DNA of 64,000 nt from Serratia surfactantfaciens (GTDB taxonomy: Bacteria > Pseudomonadota > Gammaproteobacteria > Enterobacterales > Enterobacteriaceae): the NCBI RefSeq assembly GCF_001642805.2, contig NZ_CP016948.1, positions 558,001 to 622,000 on the forward strand, in the 5' to 3' direction. This document shows, in pieces, positions 8,835 through 17,727 of the stretch (position 1 is the stretch's first letter; the number at the start of each line of letters is the position of its first letter). The position numbers were made by a program, and so were the translations under genes. A model generated the notes under the pieces. That model saw only the letters and a list, made by a program, of their open reading frames with translations. It was not told where the DNA came from and ran no database searches.

Positions 8835-10016
8835 ATGAAGACATCTCAAAATCGGTATGACGCGGTGGTGGTGGGCGGCGGCATGGTCGGCGCGGCGGCG
8901 GCTCTCGGGCTGGCGCAGGCGGGCTGGTCGGTGGCGTTGCTGGAACATCAGGCGCCGCAGGCGTTCGAGGCGCAAAGCCCGCCGGACCTGCGCATTTCCG
9001 CTATCGGCTGCACCTCGGTGGGGCTGCTGAAACAGCTTGGCGCCTGGCCCGCAGTGACGGCGATGCGCACGGCGCCGTATCGCCGGCTGGAGACCTGGGA
9101 ATGGGAATCGTCGCGGGTGGCGTTCGATGCGCTGTCACTGGGGCTGCCGGAGCTGGGCTTCATGGTGGAAAACCGCATTCTGCAGCTGGCGCTGTGGCAG
9201 CAGTTCGCGCAGTGCGCCAATTTGACGCTGCTGTGCCCCGCCAGGCTGCAATCGCTGCAGCGGGTGGACAAGGCGTGGCAGCTGACGCTGGACAGCGGTG
9301 AAACGCTGCAGGCGCGTCTGGTTGTCGGCGCCGACGGCGCCAACTCGCAGGTGCGCAAGCTGGCGGCGATCGGCACCAACGGCTGGCAGTATCGCCAGGC
9401 GTGCATGTTGATCACCGTCGATACCGGCGCGCCGCAGCAGGATGTGACCTGGCAGCGCTTCTTCCCGTCCGGGCCGCGCGCCTTCCTGCCGCTGTACGAC
9501 AGCTGGGCGTCGCTGGTGTGGTATGACAGCCCGCAGCGCATTCGCCAACTGCAGGCGATGCCGCCGGCGCAGCTGGAGCGTGAGATCGTCGCCGCCTTCC
9601 CGCCGCGGCTGGGGCCGGTCAAGGTGCACGCCGCCGGATCGTTCCCGCTGACGCGCCGCCATGCGCAGCGTTACGTGCTGCCGGGGCTGGCGCTGTTGGG
9701 GGATGCGGCGCATACCATCAATCCGCTGGCCGGGCAGGGCGTCAATCTGGGGTATCGCGACGTGGATGCCTTGCTGAACGTATTGAGCGAGGCGCGGGAG
9801 CAGGGAGAGGACTGGAGCAGCGAGGCAGTGCTGCTGCGCTATCAGCGCCGCCGCCGTACCGACAATCTGCTGATGCAGAGCGGCATGGATCTGTTTTATA
9901 CCGCCTTCAGCAATAACCTGGCGCCGCTGAACGTGGCGCGCAATTTGGCGCTGATGGCCGCGCAGCGGGCGGGCAAGCTGAAAGAGCATGCGTTGAAATA
10001 CGCCTTGGGATTGTAA
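8835..10016 (+). CDS. ubiF: UbiF, 3-demethoxyubiquinol 3-hydroxylase
   Basis: FAD-dependent monooxygenase that hydroxylates C6 of the ubiquinone ring (2-octaprenyl-3-methyl-6-methoxy-1,4-benzoquinol hydroxylase). It is 393 residues. The N-terminal dinucleotide motif is VVVGGGMVGAAAALG, and the second FAD motif is GDAAHTINPLAGQGVNLGYR. The C-terminus is LKEHALKYALGL, as in E. coli UbiF. The ATG at 8835 (MKTSQNRYDA) was chosen by length; in-frame ATGs at 8790 and 8802 would add 15 or 11 residues, and no site has a strong Shine-Dalgarno. It ends at a bidirectional terminator shared with the tRNA cluster. Confidence 0.95.
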   Translation: MKTSQNRYDAVVVGGGMVGAAAALGLAQAGWSVALLEHQAPQAFEAQSPPDLRISAIGCTSVGLLKQLGAWPAVTAMRTAPYRRLETWEWESSRVAFDALSLGLPELGFMVENRILQLALWQQFAQCANLTLLCPARLQSLQRVDKAWQLTLDSGETLQARLVVGADGANSQVRKLAAIGTNGWQYRQACMLITVDTGAPQQDVTWQRFFPSGPRAFLPLYDSWASLVWYDSPQRIRQLQAMPPAQLEREIVAAFPPRLGPVKVHAAGSFPLTRRHAQRYVLPGLALLGDAAHTINPLAGQGVNLGYRDVDALLNVLSEAREQGEDWSSEAVLLRYQRRRRTDNLLMQSGMDLFYTAFSNNLAPLNVARNLALMAAQRAGKLKEHALKYALGL

Positions 10017-10071
10017 CCGGCAGGGCTCAGCGGCGGCTGAGCCCGTTAGGCTTGGCTGAACGCCAGACAGC

Positions 10072-10096
10072 AAAAAGCCCGCCGAAGCGGGCTTTT
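10072..10096. terminator. bidirectional terminator between ubiF and tRNA operon
   Basis: Stem AAAGCCCGC/GCGGGCTTT with loop CGAA has T runs on both strands. It serves ubiF on the plus strand and the tRNA operon on the minus strand. Confidence 0.85.
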
Positions 10097-10103
10097 CTAA
10101 ATA

Positions 10104-10178
10104 TGGCTGGGGTGCCAGGATTCGAACCTGGGTATGCTGGTATCAGAAACCAGAGCCTTACCGCTTGGCGACACCCCA
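10104..10178 (-). tRNA. glnV: tRNA-Gln (CUG)
   Basis: A 75-nt cloverleaf with CCA encoded. The anticodon loop TTTCTGATA gives CTG. It is the last gene of a six-tRNA operon; E. coli has a second copy (glnX) here that is absent. Confidence 0.95.
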
Positions 10179-10182
10179 ATTA

Positions 10183-10259
10183 TGGTGGCTACGACGGGAT
10201 TTGAACCTGTGACCCCATCATTATGAGTGATGTGCTCTAACCAGCTGAGCTACGTAGCC
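10183..10259 (-). tRNA. metU: tRNA-Met (CAU), elongator
   Basis: A 77-nt tRNA beginning GGCTACGTAGCTCAG and ending with encoded CCA, with anticodon CAT. The first acceptor pair is G-C, which is the elongator form and not the initiator. It matches 10626-10702 apart from one T-arm base. Confidence 0.95.
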
Positions 10260-10300
10260 GATGTTACTTTTTACTTCTTTGATTTGCAAGCAGTTTGTTA

Positions 10301-10375
10301 TGGCTGGGGTACCTGGATTCGAACCAGGGAATGCCGGTATCAAAAACCGGTGCCTTACCGCTTGGCGATACCCCA
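10301..10375 (-). tRNA. glnW: tRNA-Gln (UUG)
   Basis: A 75-nt tRNA with CCA encoded. The anticodon loop TTTTTGATA gives TTG. It is identical to the copy at 10420-10494. Confidence 0.95.
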
Positions 10376-10419
10376 CCTGCAAACAAATCTTATGTTGAAA
10401 CCCCATTCCCGAAAGAATA

Positions 10420-10494
10420 TGGCTGGGGTACCTGGATTCGAACCAGGGAATGCCGGTATCAAAAACCGGTGCCTTACCGCTTGGCGATACCCCA
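10420..10494 (-). tRNA. glnU: tRNA-Gln (UUG)
   Basis: A 75-nt tRNA identical to 10301-10375, anticodon TTG, CCA encoded. The 44-bp spacer between the two copies contains no other gene. Confidence 0.95.
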
Positions 10495-10524
10495 TCAACA
10501 TACTGCGCCGACGATGAAGAGAAA

Positions 10525-10609
10525 TGGTGCGGGAGGCGAGACTTGAACTCGCACACCTTGCGGCGCCAGAACCTAAATCTGGTGCGTCTACCAATTTCGC
10601 CACTCCCGC
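10525..10609 (-). tRNA. leuW: tRNA-Leu (UAG)
   Basis: An 85-nt class II tRNA with a long variable arm and CCA encoded. The anticodon loop ATTTAGGTT gives TAG. Confidence 0.95.
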
Positions 10610-10625
10610 AAATGCAAAAAAGAGA

Positions 10626-10702
10626 TGGTGGCTACGACGGGATTCGAACCTGTGACCCCATCATTATGAGTGATGTGCTCTAACCAGCTGAGCTACGTAG
10701 CC
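10626..10702 (-). tRNA. metT: tRNA-Met (CAU), elongator
   Basis: A 77-nt tRNA, first gene of the operon, starting about 35 bp downstream of the expected transcription start. Anticodon CAT, CCA encoded. Confidence 0.95.
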
Positions 10703-10741
10703 CTCTTTTTTTGCTTTGCCTTCATCGGCGTTGCGGGGCGC

Positions 10742-10770
10742 ATTATGCGTATATGACCGATTTGCGTCAA
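10742..10770 (-). promoter_or_regulatory. tRNA operon promoter with stringent discriminator
   Basis: On the minus strand TTGACG (-35), a 17-bp spacer and CATAAT (-10) are followed by the GC-rich discriminator GCGCCCCGC. This is the architecture of stable-RNA promoters inhibited by ppGpp. It lies 40 bp upstream of metT. Confidence 0.85.
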
Positions 10771-10875
10771 CAAGTTTTTTCCCGAAAAAGCGCCCGGAAG
10801 CGCCGTTTGTCTGGGTTGTGAACATTATGGCGATAAAATCGGCAATTCAGGCAGTTGGCGGGCGGAAAAGGCAAC

Positions 10876-10900
10876 AAAAAGGCGGGCCAAAAGGCCCGCC
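10876..10900 (-). terminator. asnB terminator
   Basis: On the minus strand stem GGCGGGCC/GGCCCGCC with loop TTTT is followed by TTTTTGTT, 20 bp past the asnB stop. Confidence 0.9.
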
Positions 10901-10920
10901 CCGGGGAGAATGCCGCGCGA

Positions 10921-12585
10921 TTATTTATAGGCGGCCTGGTGCACGCCGACGGCGCGGCCGGAAGGATCGTCCATCTTCTTGAACGATTCATCCCATTCGA
11001 TGGCCTTGGCGGACGAGCAGGCGACGGATGGGCCGCCCGGTACGCATTCGGCGGCGCTCGGCAGCGGGAACAGCTCCTCGAAGATTTCGCGGTACAGGTA
11101 GCCTTCTTTCGAGGTCGGCGTGTTGTACGGGAAGCGGAAACGCGCGGTTTCGAGCTGTTGATCGCTAATTTGCTGCGCAGCGACCTCTTTTAGCGTGTCG
11201 ATCCAGCTGTAGCCGACGCCGTCGGAGAACTGCTCTTTCTGGCGCCAGGCCACGCTGGCCGGCAAATAGGACTCGAAACATTCGCGGACGATGTGCTTTT
11301 CCATTTTGCCGTTGCCGCACATTTTATCTTTCGGGTTAATGCGCATCGCCACGTCGAGGAATTTCTTGTCCAGGAATGGCACGCGGGCTTCAACGCCCCA
11401 GGCGGACATCGCCTTGTTGGCACGCGCACAGTCGAACATATGCAGCGCCAGCAGTTTGCGCACGGTTTCTTCGTGGAATTCGCGGGCGTCCGGCGCCTTA
11501 TGGAAGTAAAGGTAGCCGCCGAACACTTCGTCCGCGCCTTCGCCGGACAGCACCATCTTGATGCCCATCGCCTTGATTTTGCGCGACATCAGGTACATTG
11601 GCGTCGATGCGCGAATGGTGGTGACGTCGTAGGTTTCGATGTGATAAATCACGTCGCGGATGGCATCCAGGCCTTCCTGCACGGTGAAGTGGATTTCATG
11701 GTGCACGGTGCCCAGATGGTTGGCCACCTCCTGCGCGGCGCGCAGATCCGGCGAGCCCTCCAGGCCGACGGCGAAGGAGTGCAGCTGCGGCCACCAGGCC
11801 TCGCTGCGTTCCTGATCTTCCACGCGGCGCGCGGCGTACTTCTTGGTGATCGCCGAGATGACCGAGGAATCCAGCCCGCCCGACAGCAGCACGCCGTAAG
11901 GCACGTCGGACATCAGGTGGCTTTTCACCGACTCTTCCAGCGCGGTGCGCAGGGCGGCGGCGTCGGTCACATTGTCCTTGACGCTGTCGTAATCGAACCA
12001 GTCGCGGCGATAGTATTCACGAATCTCCCCGTCCTGGCTCCACAGGTAGCTGCCGGCCGGGAATTCCTTGATGGTGCGGCATACCGGCACCAGCGCTTTC
12101 ATTTCCGAGGCGACGTACAGGTTGCCGTGCTCGTCGTGGCCCATGTACAGCGGGATGATGCCCAGATGATCGCGGCCGATCAGGTAGGCGTCTTTCTCGG
12201 TGTCATACAGGGCGAAGGCGAACATGCCTTGCAGATCGTCGAGGAAGTCCGGGCCCTTCTCCTGATACAGCGCCAGGATCACTTCACAGTCGGAGCCGGT
12301 CTGGAAAGCATAGCGCTCGCTCAGCTGCTGGCGCAGCGCCTGATGGTTGTAAATTTCGCCGTTGACCGCCAAAACGTGGGTGTGCGCAGCGTTGTACAGC
12401 GGTTGAGCGCCGTTGTTGACGTCGACGATCGACAGGCGTTCGTGAGCCAGAATGGCTTTATCGCTGGCGTAAACGCCGGACCAATCCGGGCCGCGATGGC
12501 GCATCAGGCGCGACAGTTCCAGCGCTTTCTTGCGCAGTTCAACGGGATCGGACTTCAGATCGAGCACACCGAAAATAGAACACAT
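10921..12585 (-). CDS. asnB: AsnB, glutamine-hydrolysing asparagine synthetase B
   Basis: Converts aspartate, ATP and glutamine to asparagine. It is 554 residues. Cys2 is the glutaminase nucleophile (MCSIFGV), and the class II glutamine amidotransferase domain spans about 2-185. The ATP-pyrophosphatase loop is SGGLDSS at residues 235-241. The ATG is preceded by TAGGAGAG. In E. coli asnB is next to nagD; here chiC lies between them. The 284-bp upstream gap holds a 12-bp AT-rich inverted repeat. Confidence 0.97.
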   Translation of the reverse strand: MCSIFGVLDLKSDPVELRKKALELSRLMRHRGPDWSGVYASDKAILAHERLSIVDVNNGAQPLYNAAHTHVLAVNGEIYNHQALRQQLSERYAFQTGSDCEVILALYQEKGPDFLDDLQGMFAFALYDTEKDAYLIGRDHLGIIPLYMGHDEHGNLYVASEMKALVPVCRTIKEFPAGSYLWSQDGEIREYYRRDWFDYDSVKDNVTDAAALRTALEESVKSHLMSDVPYGVLLSGGLDSSVISAITKKYAARRVEDQERSEAWWPQLHSFAVGLEGSPDLRAAQEVANHLGTVHHEIHFTVQEGLDAIRDVIYHIETYDVTTIRASTPMYLMSRKIKAMGIKMVLSGEGADEVFGGYLYFHKAPDAREFHEETVRKLLALHMFDCARANKAMSAWGVEARVPFLDKKFLDVAMRINPKDKMCGNGKMEKHIVRECFESYLPASVAWRQKEQFSDGVGYSWIDTLKEVAAQQISDQQLETARFRFPYNTPTSKEGYLYREIFEELFPLPSAAECVPGGPSVACSSAKAIEWDESFKKMDDPSGRAVGVHQAAYK

Positions 12586-12790
12586 ACAACTCTCCTAACG
12601 GGCTTTTATGACTGTGATGTTGTTTTTTACTGTTATGGGCAGCATTGCCGATTCATTAGCGATAACGCGGTTTTGCTGCGCTGTGGTTATGAAAATGCGC
12701 CTAAAGCTGCAGGAGATGCAAGCGTTTTAGCCCTACGCTGAGAAATAGTTGTTTGTGTGGCGATGGTTTTTGACGGATTTTCAGTTATCG

Positions 12791-12825
12791 GCGTTAAAAA
12801 TTATCGATTATGCAATTTTTAACGC
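12791..12825. repeat. 12-bp AT-rich inverted repeat upstream of asnB
   Basis: GCGTTAAAAATT (12791-12802) and AATTTTTAACGC (12814-12825) form a perfect palindrome around an 11-nt centre. It lies 206 bp upstream of asnB and 45 bp downstream of chiC. It could be an operator or part of a terminator; neither is shown. Confidence 0.6.
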
Positions 12826-12833
12826 GATAGCAG

Positions 12834-12860
12834 GATTGCCGGCCAGTGCGACCGGCAATC
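12834..12860 (-). terminator. hairpin downstream of chiC
   Basis: Stem GATTGCCGG/CCGGCAATC with a 9-nt loop lies just past the chiC stop. No U run follows directly. It is the likely 3' end of the chiC mRNA. Confidence 0.45.
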
Positions 12861-12869
12861 GATTAGCGA

Positions 12870-14312
12870 TTAGGCGATGAGTTGCCACAGGGTGAAGGCG
12901 ACGTCCGGCGTCCAGGCGACGTTTGAGGTGTGCGCCTGAATGCAGGTGTATTTCTTGCCTTTATAGCTCACCACATCGCCGGCTTTATAGCTGTGGCTGT
13001 TCTGCCACTCGGGCGCGCCCGGATCGGGCGGCGTTCCGTCGTTGGCGGTTTTGACCGCCAACGCGCTGCTGGGCAGCGAGGTATTGCCCTGGGTATCGGT
13101 GGCGGTAACGAAGTAGCTGTATTGGGTGGCCGGGGTCAGGCCGCTGTCGGCCAGCGACAGGCCGGCGGTCTGGCCGATCGGGTTGCCGTTGCGGTAGACG
13201 GTGTAGCTGGCGATCGGGAAAGCGCCGGTGGCGGCGGCCCAGCTCAGTTTCAGCGAAGTGGCGCCCAGTTCGGAGACCGTCAGCGCCGTCGGCGCATTAG
13301 GCTTTCCCGGCGGCGGGGTAACGCCACCCTGAATCAGCGGCGCATAGCGGGTTTTGAACTCCCAATTGTAGGCTACGCCGGCTTTGCTCTTGCCGTTGTC
13401 CCAGTTGATTGACCAGGTCATCAGACCCTTGATCGACAGGTTTTTGGCGTCGAGACGCGAGAAGGCGTTATACACCGCCTGTTTGTTGACCACGTAGCCG
13501 GTAGCGGCGGCGTCGTTGTTGCTCGGCAGGCCGATGACGAATTTCGCTGCCGGGATCTTCGCATAGCCGCGGGTGCCGGTGACCAGGCTTTCCGTCAGAT
13601 AGTAGAGGAAGTCCTCTTTCATGGCGTCATTATTCTGCGTGATCCAGGCGTTGAGTTCATCGACCCAAATACCGTCGCCGCCCTGGTTGTAATATTGTGG
13701 CGCGATAAAGTCGTAATAGCCTTCAAGGGCGTTGATATAATCCAGATAGGTGCCGTTAGTGCGTAAATACGGGAATTCCGGCGCCATGCTGATAATAAAG
13801 TTTTTTCCCTGCGCGGCGTAATAGTCTTTTACTTTTTTCAACGCCGCAGGCAAGACGGTTTTATTATTGGCGGCGCCGATCGCCGCCTGTTCCAGATCGA
13901 TATCCAGACCGTCGAAGCCATAGACTTCCACCAGGCGAATAATCTCGTCTTTCAGCTTGTCTTCGTCGCCGGCCTTCAGCTCGATGTGCGCGTCTGCGCC
14001 GCCGAGGGAGATCAGCACCGCGCGGCCCTGGCTGTTCAACACGCCCACCTGGCGGCGAAACTCGGCGTCGGACAGGTTGTAAGGCTTGAAGGTCGGGATG
14101 CCCTGGCCTTTCATAAAGGCGACGGCCACCACGTTGTACTCGGCGGGAATATCGGTCAGGTTCATATTGGCGAACTGGCCCTGCTGATAGCCGTCACTGG
14201 CGCCGGCGGCCCAGTTGTGCCAGAAACCCATCAGGATTTTTTTATTGGCGATCGTCGGCATAGTGGCCGCGTCATCGGCGGCGAGGGCATTAATACTGTT
14301 ATTTGTGCTCAT
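12870..14312 (-). CDS. chiC: ChiC, extracellular GH18 endochitinase
   Basis: Endo-acting chitinase of 480 residues. The GH18 domain (about 20-325) carries DGLDIDLE with catalytic acid E141 and the SLGG strand at 102-105. A Pro-rich linker (332-340) leads to a fibronectin type III domain (about 340-422). A second linker leads to a C-terminal CBM5/12 chitin-binding module (about 433-480; WQNSHSYKAGDVVSYKGKKY). There is no N-terminal signal peptide. In S. marcescens ChiC leaves the cell through a holin/endopeptidase route encoded elsewhere. The ATG at 14312 has GAGG upstream and gives the length I remember for ChiC. It is its own unit between asnB and nagD. Confidence 0.95.
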   Translation of the reverse strand: MSTNNSINALAADDAATMPTIANKKILMGFWHNWAAGASDGYQQGQFANMNLTDIPAEYNVVAVAFMKGQGIPTFKPYNLSDAEFRRQVGVLNSQGRAVLISLGGADAHIELKAGDEDKLKDEIIRLVEVYGFDGLDIDLEQAAIGAANNKTVLPAALKKVKDYYAAQGKNFIISMAPEFPYLRTNGTYLDYINALEGYYDFIAPQYYNQGGDGIWVDELNAWITQNNDAMKEDFLYYLTESLVTGTRGYAKIPAAKFVIGLPSNNDAAATGYVVNKQAVYNAFSRLDAKNLSIKGLMTWSINWDNGKSKAGVAYNWEFKTRYAPLIQGGVTPPPGKPNAPTALTVSELGATSLKLSWAAATGAFPIASYTVYRNGNPIGQTAGLSLADSGLTPATQYSYFVTATDTQGNTSLPSSALAVKTANDGTPPDPGAPEWQNSHSYKAGDVVSYKGKKYTCIQAHTSNVAWTPDVAFTLWQLIA

Positions 14313-14381
14313 GGTAGCCTCATTAATCAGGGGTAAGGGTTTTCCGCTCGCCGGCAATATCCTTTATTGGCGGGGCGTAAA

Positions 14382-14387
14382 GTTATA
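14382..14387 (-). promoter_or_regulatory. candidate -10 of chiC
   Basis: TATAAC on the minus strand lies 70 bp upstream of the chiC ATG. The -35 is poor, which would fit activator control such as ChiR, known for Serratia chitinases. Confidence 0.3.
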
Positions 14388-14465
14388 ATGAGGATTTTTA
14401 ACGCAGGCAGGCTGAAACCTTTTACGGCCATGCGCGAATTAAATTCACGCTGGCGATAAAGAGAG

Positions 14466-14494
14466 GGAAATAATGGCGGCCGGGCAGCCGCCAT
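14466..14494 (-). terminator. terminator of the nagBACD operon
   Basis: Minus-strand stem ATGGCGGC/GCCGCCAT with loop TGCCCG is followed by TATTTCCC, 8 bp past the nagD stop. The U run is modest. Confidence 0.55.
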
Positions 14495-14501
14495 GGCCGT
14501 A

Positions 14502-15254
14502 TCAGAAAAGGGTGATATCGGCGACGGAAGGGTAGACGTAGCTCGGGCGGAACGGCATGGTTTCGATGTCGCTCAGCGTGGAGACGCCGGACAACACCAG
14601 AACGGTTTCCAGGCCGGCCTGGAAGCCTGCCAGAATATCGGTGCGCAGGTTGTCGCCGACGATCACCGTCTCTTCCGAGTGCGCCTGCATTTTGTTCAAT
14701 GCGGCGCGAATGATCCACGGGCTGGGCTTGCCGACGTAAAACGGTTTGCGGCCGGTGATCTTCTCGATGGGGGCGCACAGCGCGCCGCAGGCCGGCGAGA
14801 AGCCGTGGCCGTGGCTATCCGGGTTGGTGGCGATAAAGCGCGCGCCGTTGCTGACGAAGTAGGCGGCTTTGTGCATCATTTCCCAGTTGTAAGAGCGGGT
14901 TTCCCCGACGATCACGAAGTCCGGGTTGATATCGGTGATGGTGAAGCCGGCTTTGTACAGCTCATGGATCAGGGCGCCTTCGCCGACCACGTAGGCCTTT
15001 TTGCCTTCCTGACGGCGCAGGAAATCGGCGGTGGCCATCGCCGAGGTGTAGAACGCGCTCTCCGGCACTTCCAGCCCGGCGGAGGCGAAGCGGTTCGCCA
15101 GATCCTGCGCGGTTTGCGACGGATAGTTGGTCAGCACCACCAGCGGCATGCCTTGTTCCTGGATGCGCGCCAGGAACAGGTCGGCGCCGGGTACCGGCGT
15201 ATTGTCATGCAGCAGCACGCCGTCGATATCGCATATAACGTTTTTGATTTTCAT
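14502..15254 (-). CDS. nagD: NagD (UmpH), HAD-family nucleotide phosphatase
   Basis: HAD superfamily IIA phosphatase, active on UMP and other nucleoside monophosphates in E. coli. It is 250 residues. Motif I is CDIDGVLLHDN with nucleophile D9 and D11; motif II is LTNYPSQT; motif IV is VGDNLRTDILAG. The start was set at MKIKNVICDIDG to match the E. coli length; an upstream in-frame start has no support. Last gene of the nagB-nagA-nagC-nagD operon, 67 bp after nagC. Its role in amino-sugar metabolism remains unclear. Confidence 0.95.
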   Translation of the reverse strand: MKIKNVICDIDGVLLHDNTPVPGADLFLARIQEQGMPLVVLTNYPSQTAQDLANRFASAGLEVPESAFYTSAMATADFLRRQEGKKAYVVGEGALIHELYKAGFTITDINPDFVIVGETRSYNWEMMHKAAYFVSNGARFIATNPDSHGHGFSPACGALCAPIEKITGRKPFYVGKPSPWIIRAALNKMQAHSEETVIVGDNLRTDILAGFQAGLETVLVLSGVSTLSDIETMPFRPSYVYPSVADITLF

Positions 15255-15321
15255 TTGTCGCTGTTTCTCATGATTACGGCAGGCAAGGGGTGACGATAAC
15301 ACACCTGCCAGAAGCGGCGGA

Positions 15322-16542
15322 TCAGCTTTCCAGCAATCGCTGCAAGAGCACGCCGTTGAGCATCGCGCGTTTGGCCAGGGCGAAAGCGCCGATCGCCGAG
15401 CGATGATTGAGTTCGGAGGTCACGACCGGCAAGTTTTTGCGGAAGTCCTTCAGCACCTGGGTATTGATGCAGCTCTGGATGGCCGGCAGTAGCACCTTGT
15501 CCGCTTCGGTGATCTCACCGGCGATCACCACCTTCTGCGGATTGAACAGGTTGATGGCGATGGCCACTGCCTTGCCCAGATAGCGGCCGACGTGTTCGAT
15601 CACTTCGCTGGCCAGCAGATCGCCGCGGTTGGCGGCCTTGCAGATGGCGTTGATGCCGCAGTCTTCCAGCGTCAGTTTGCTCGGGTAGCCCTGGCTCAAC
15701 AGCTGGCGCACGCGCTGTTCGATCGCCGCGTTGGCGGCCACCGTTTCCAGGCAGCCGAAGTTGCCGCAGTGGCAGCGTTCACCCAGCGGATCGATTTGGA
15801 TATGGCCGATCTCGCCGACGTTGCCGTTGTTGCCGAGAAAAATCTGCCCGTTGACGATGATGCCGGCGCCGGTGCCGCGGTGCAGGCGCACCAGAATCGA
15901 GTCTTCGCAGTCGCGGGTGGCACCGAAGTAGTGCTCCGCCAGCGCCAGGCTGCGGATGTCGTGGCCGACGAAGCTGGTGACGTTGAAGCGCTGCTGCAGA
16001 TTATCCACCAGCGCCCAGTTGCTGACGCTGATGTGCGGCATGTAGCGCACCACGCCCAGCGCCGGATCCACCAGGCCAGGCAGGATCACCGCGATGGCGA
16101 TCAGCTCGCGCAGGCGGCGCTGGTTAGCGTCGATGAATTGGGCGATGGCAGCGAACAGCGCATTCTCCAGCGTTTCCTGGGTGCGTTCCGGCAGCGGATA
16201 GTGTTCTTCGCTGAGCGATTTACCGCTCATGTCATACAGGGTGATGGTGGCATCGTGACGGCCGAGACGCACCGCGACGGTATGGAAATGACGGGTTTCC
16301 GACACGATGGAGATCGCGCGGCGGCCGCCGGTGGAGGCTTGCTGATCGACTTCTTTGATCAGCCCGCGCTCCAGCAGCTGGCGAGTAATTTTGGTGACGC
16401 TGGCGGGGGCAAGCTGGCTGAGTTCGGCAATTTGAATGCGCGAGATCGGGCCCTGCTGGTCGATCAGGCGGTAAACTGCCGCGCCGTTAAGTTGTTTGAC
16501 TAAGTCAACGTTCCCTATTTGTGCTTGTCCGCCAGTGCTCAT
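15322..16542 (-). CDS. nagC: NagC, GlcNAc-6-P-responsive transcriptional repressor
   Basis: ROK-family repressor of 406 residues. The N-terminal winged helix (about 15-80) includes ISRIQIAELSQLAPASVTKI. The C-terminal sugar-binding domain has GTGAGIIVNG and the zinc motif CHCGNFGCLET. GlcNAc-6-phosphate, the NagE product and NagA substrate, releases it from DNA. The ATG at 16542 is preceded in frame by TTG; ATG was preferred. Candidate operators are at nagB-nagE and upstream of chiP, so it probably links uptake, deacetylation and porin synthesis. Confidence 0.96.
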   Translation of the reverse strand: MSTGGQAQIGNVDLVKQLNGAAVYRLIDQQGPISRIQIAELSQLAPASVTKITRQLLERGLIKEVDQQASTGGRRAISIVSETRHFHTVAVRLGRHDATITLYDMSGKSLSEEHYPLPERTQETLENALFAAIAQFIDANQRRLRELIAIAVILPGLVDPALGVVRYMPHISVSNWALVDNLQQRFNVTSFVGHDIRSLALAEHYFGATRDCEDSILVRLHRGTGAGIIVNGQIFLGNNGNVGEIGHIQIDPLGERCHCGNFGCLETVAANAAIEQRVRQLLSQGYPSKLTLEDCGINAICKAANRGDLLASEVIEHVGRYLGKAVAIAINLFNPQKVVIAGEITEADKVLLPAIQSCINTQVLKDFRKNLPVVTSELNHRSAIGAFALAKRAMLNGVLLQRLLES

Positions 16543-16569
16543 CAATAATGTTACTCGCTGTTCATTGAA

Positions 16570-17709
16570 TTAAACCTCGTTACCGTTAACGAGCGTTTTG
16601 GTGATCTTGAAATCACGGGTGAAGGCGGTCAGGTTAGCCACCTTGCCGGCTTCGATGGTGCCCAGACGGTGCTCGACGCCGATGGCGCGCGCCGGGTACA
16701 GCGTCGCCATGCGCAGCGCTTCGTCCAGCGCGATGCCGATATGCTCGACGCTGTTTTGCACCGCTTCGATCATGGTCAGTGCGGAACCGCTCAGGGTACC
16801 GTTCTCATCCACGCACAGCCCGTCCCGATAGTATATTGTTTTACCGGCGAAAATAAATTGGTCAATATCTGCACCCGCCGGCGCGGTCGCGTCGGTGACC
16901 AGCACCAATTTATCACCTTTCAGGCGTTTGGCGTTACGGATACTCGCCCAAGCCACGTGATGGCCGTCGGCGATGATGCCGGTATAGACCTCCGGCGTAT
17001 CGAAGATCGCGCCCATCAGCCCCGGTTCGCGGCCGGTGATATACGGCATGGCGTTGTACAGGTGGGTGGCGAAGCTGATGCCGGCGGCGAAGCCGGTGCG
17101 CGCCTGATCGTAGGTGGCGTTAGAGTGGCCGGCGGAGACCACGATGCCGGCCTCGGTCAGCTGCTTGATAAAGTGCGGTTCAACCATTTCCGGCGCCAGC
17201 GTCACCTTGGTGATCACGTCGGCGTTGGCACACAGGTAATCGATCATTTCCTGAGTTGGCTTGCGAATGAACGCCGGGTTATGGGTGCCTTTTTTCACCG
17301 GGCTGAGATACGGCCCTTCCAGGTGCAGGCCCAGCGCCTGGTTTTGGTGCTTTTTCAGATAAGCGCGCATCACGTCGACGCTGTGCTTCATGAATTCGTC
17401 GCTGCTGGTGATCAGCGTCGGCAGATAGCTGGTGCAGCCGGATTTCTCGTTGGCGCGCTGCATGATCTCCAGCGTTTCCTCCGAAATCGCTTCCAGCGAA
17501 TCGTTGAACTGTACGCCGCCGCAGCCGTTCAGCTGCACGTCGATAAGCCCGGGGGCCAGGATGGCGCCACCCAGGTCGCGCGTTTCGATGCCGGCGGGCA
17601 ATTCAGCCGCCGGGCAGACTCTCTCGATCAGCCCATCAGCGATAATGACTGCATGGTCATCAAGTACGTCGTGGCCGGTATAGATTCGGCCGTGGGTTAA
17701 AGCGAACAT
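16570..17709 (-). CDS. nagA: NagA, N-acetylglucosamine-6-phosphate deacetylase
   Basis: Cytoplasmic amidohydrolase that removes acetate from GlcNAc-6-P. It is 379 residues. Metal and catalytic residues are visible: E131 (LHLEGPY), H195 (SAGHSNAT), H216 (FATHLYNAM) and D273 ([10 protein letters not shown]). The ATG was chosen over an in-frame TTG 15 bp upstream because GGGGG lies four bases before it. It starts 18 bp after nagB and is followed by nagC. Confidence 0.96.
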   Translation of the reverse strand: MFALTHGRIYTGHDVLDDHAVIIADGLIERVCPAAELPAGIETRDLGGAILAPGLIDVQLNGCGGVQFNDSLEAISEETLEIMQRANEKSGCTSYLPTLITSSDEFMKHSVDVMRAYLKKHQNQALGLHLEGPYLSPVKKGTHNPAFIRKPTQEMIDYLCANADVITKVTLAPEMVEPHFIKQLTEAGIVVSAGHSNATYDQARTGFAAGISFATHLYNAMPYITGREPGLMGAIFDTPEVYTGIIADGHHVAWASIRNAKRLKGDKLVLVTDATAPAGADIDQFIFAGKTIYYRDGLCVDENGTLSGSALTMIEAVQNSVEHIGIALDEALRMATLYPARAIGVEHRLGTIEAGKVANLTAFTRDFKITKTLVNGNEV

Positions 17710-17727
17710 CGTAGCCCCCTGCAAAGA

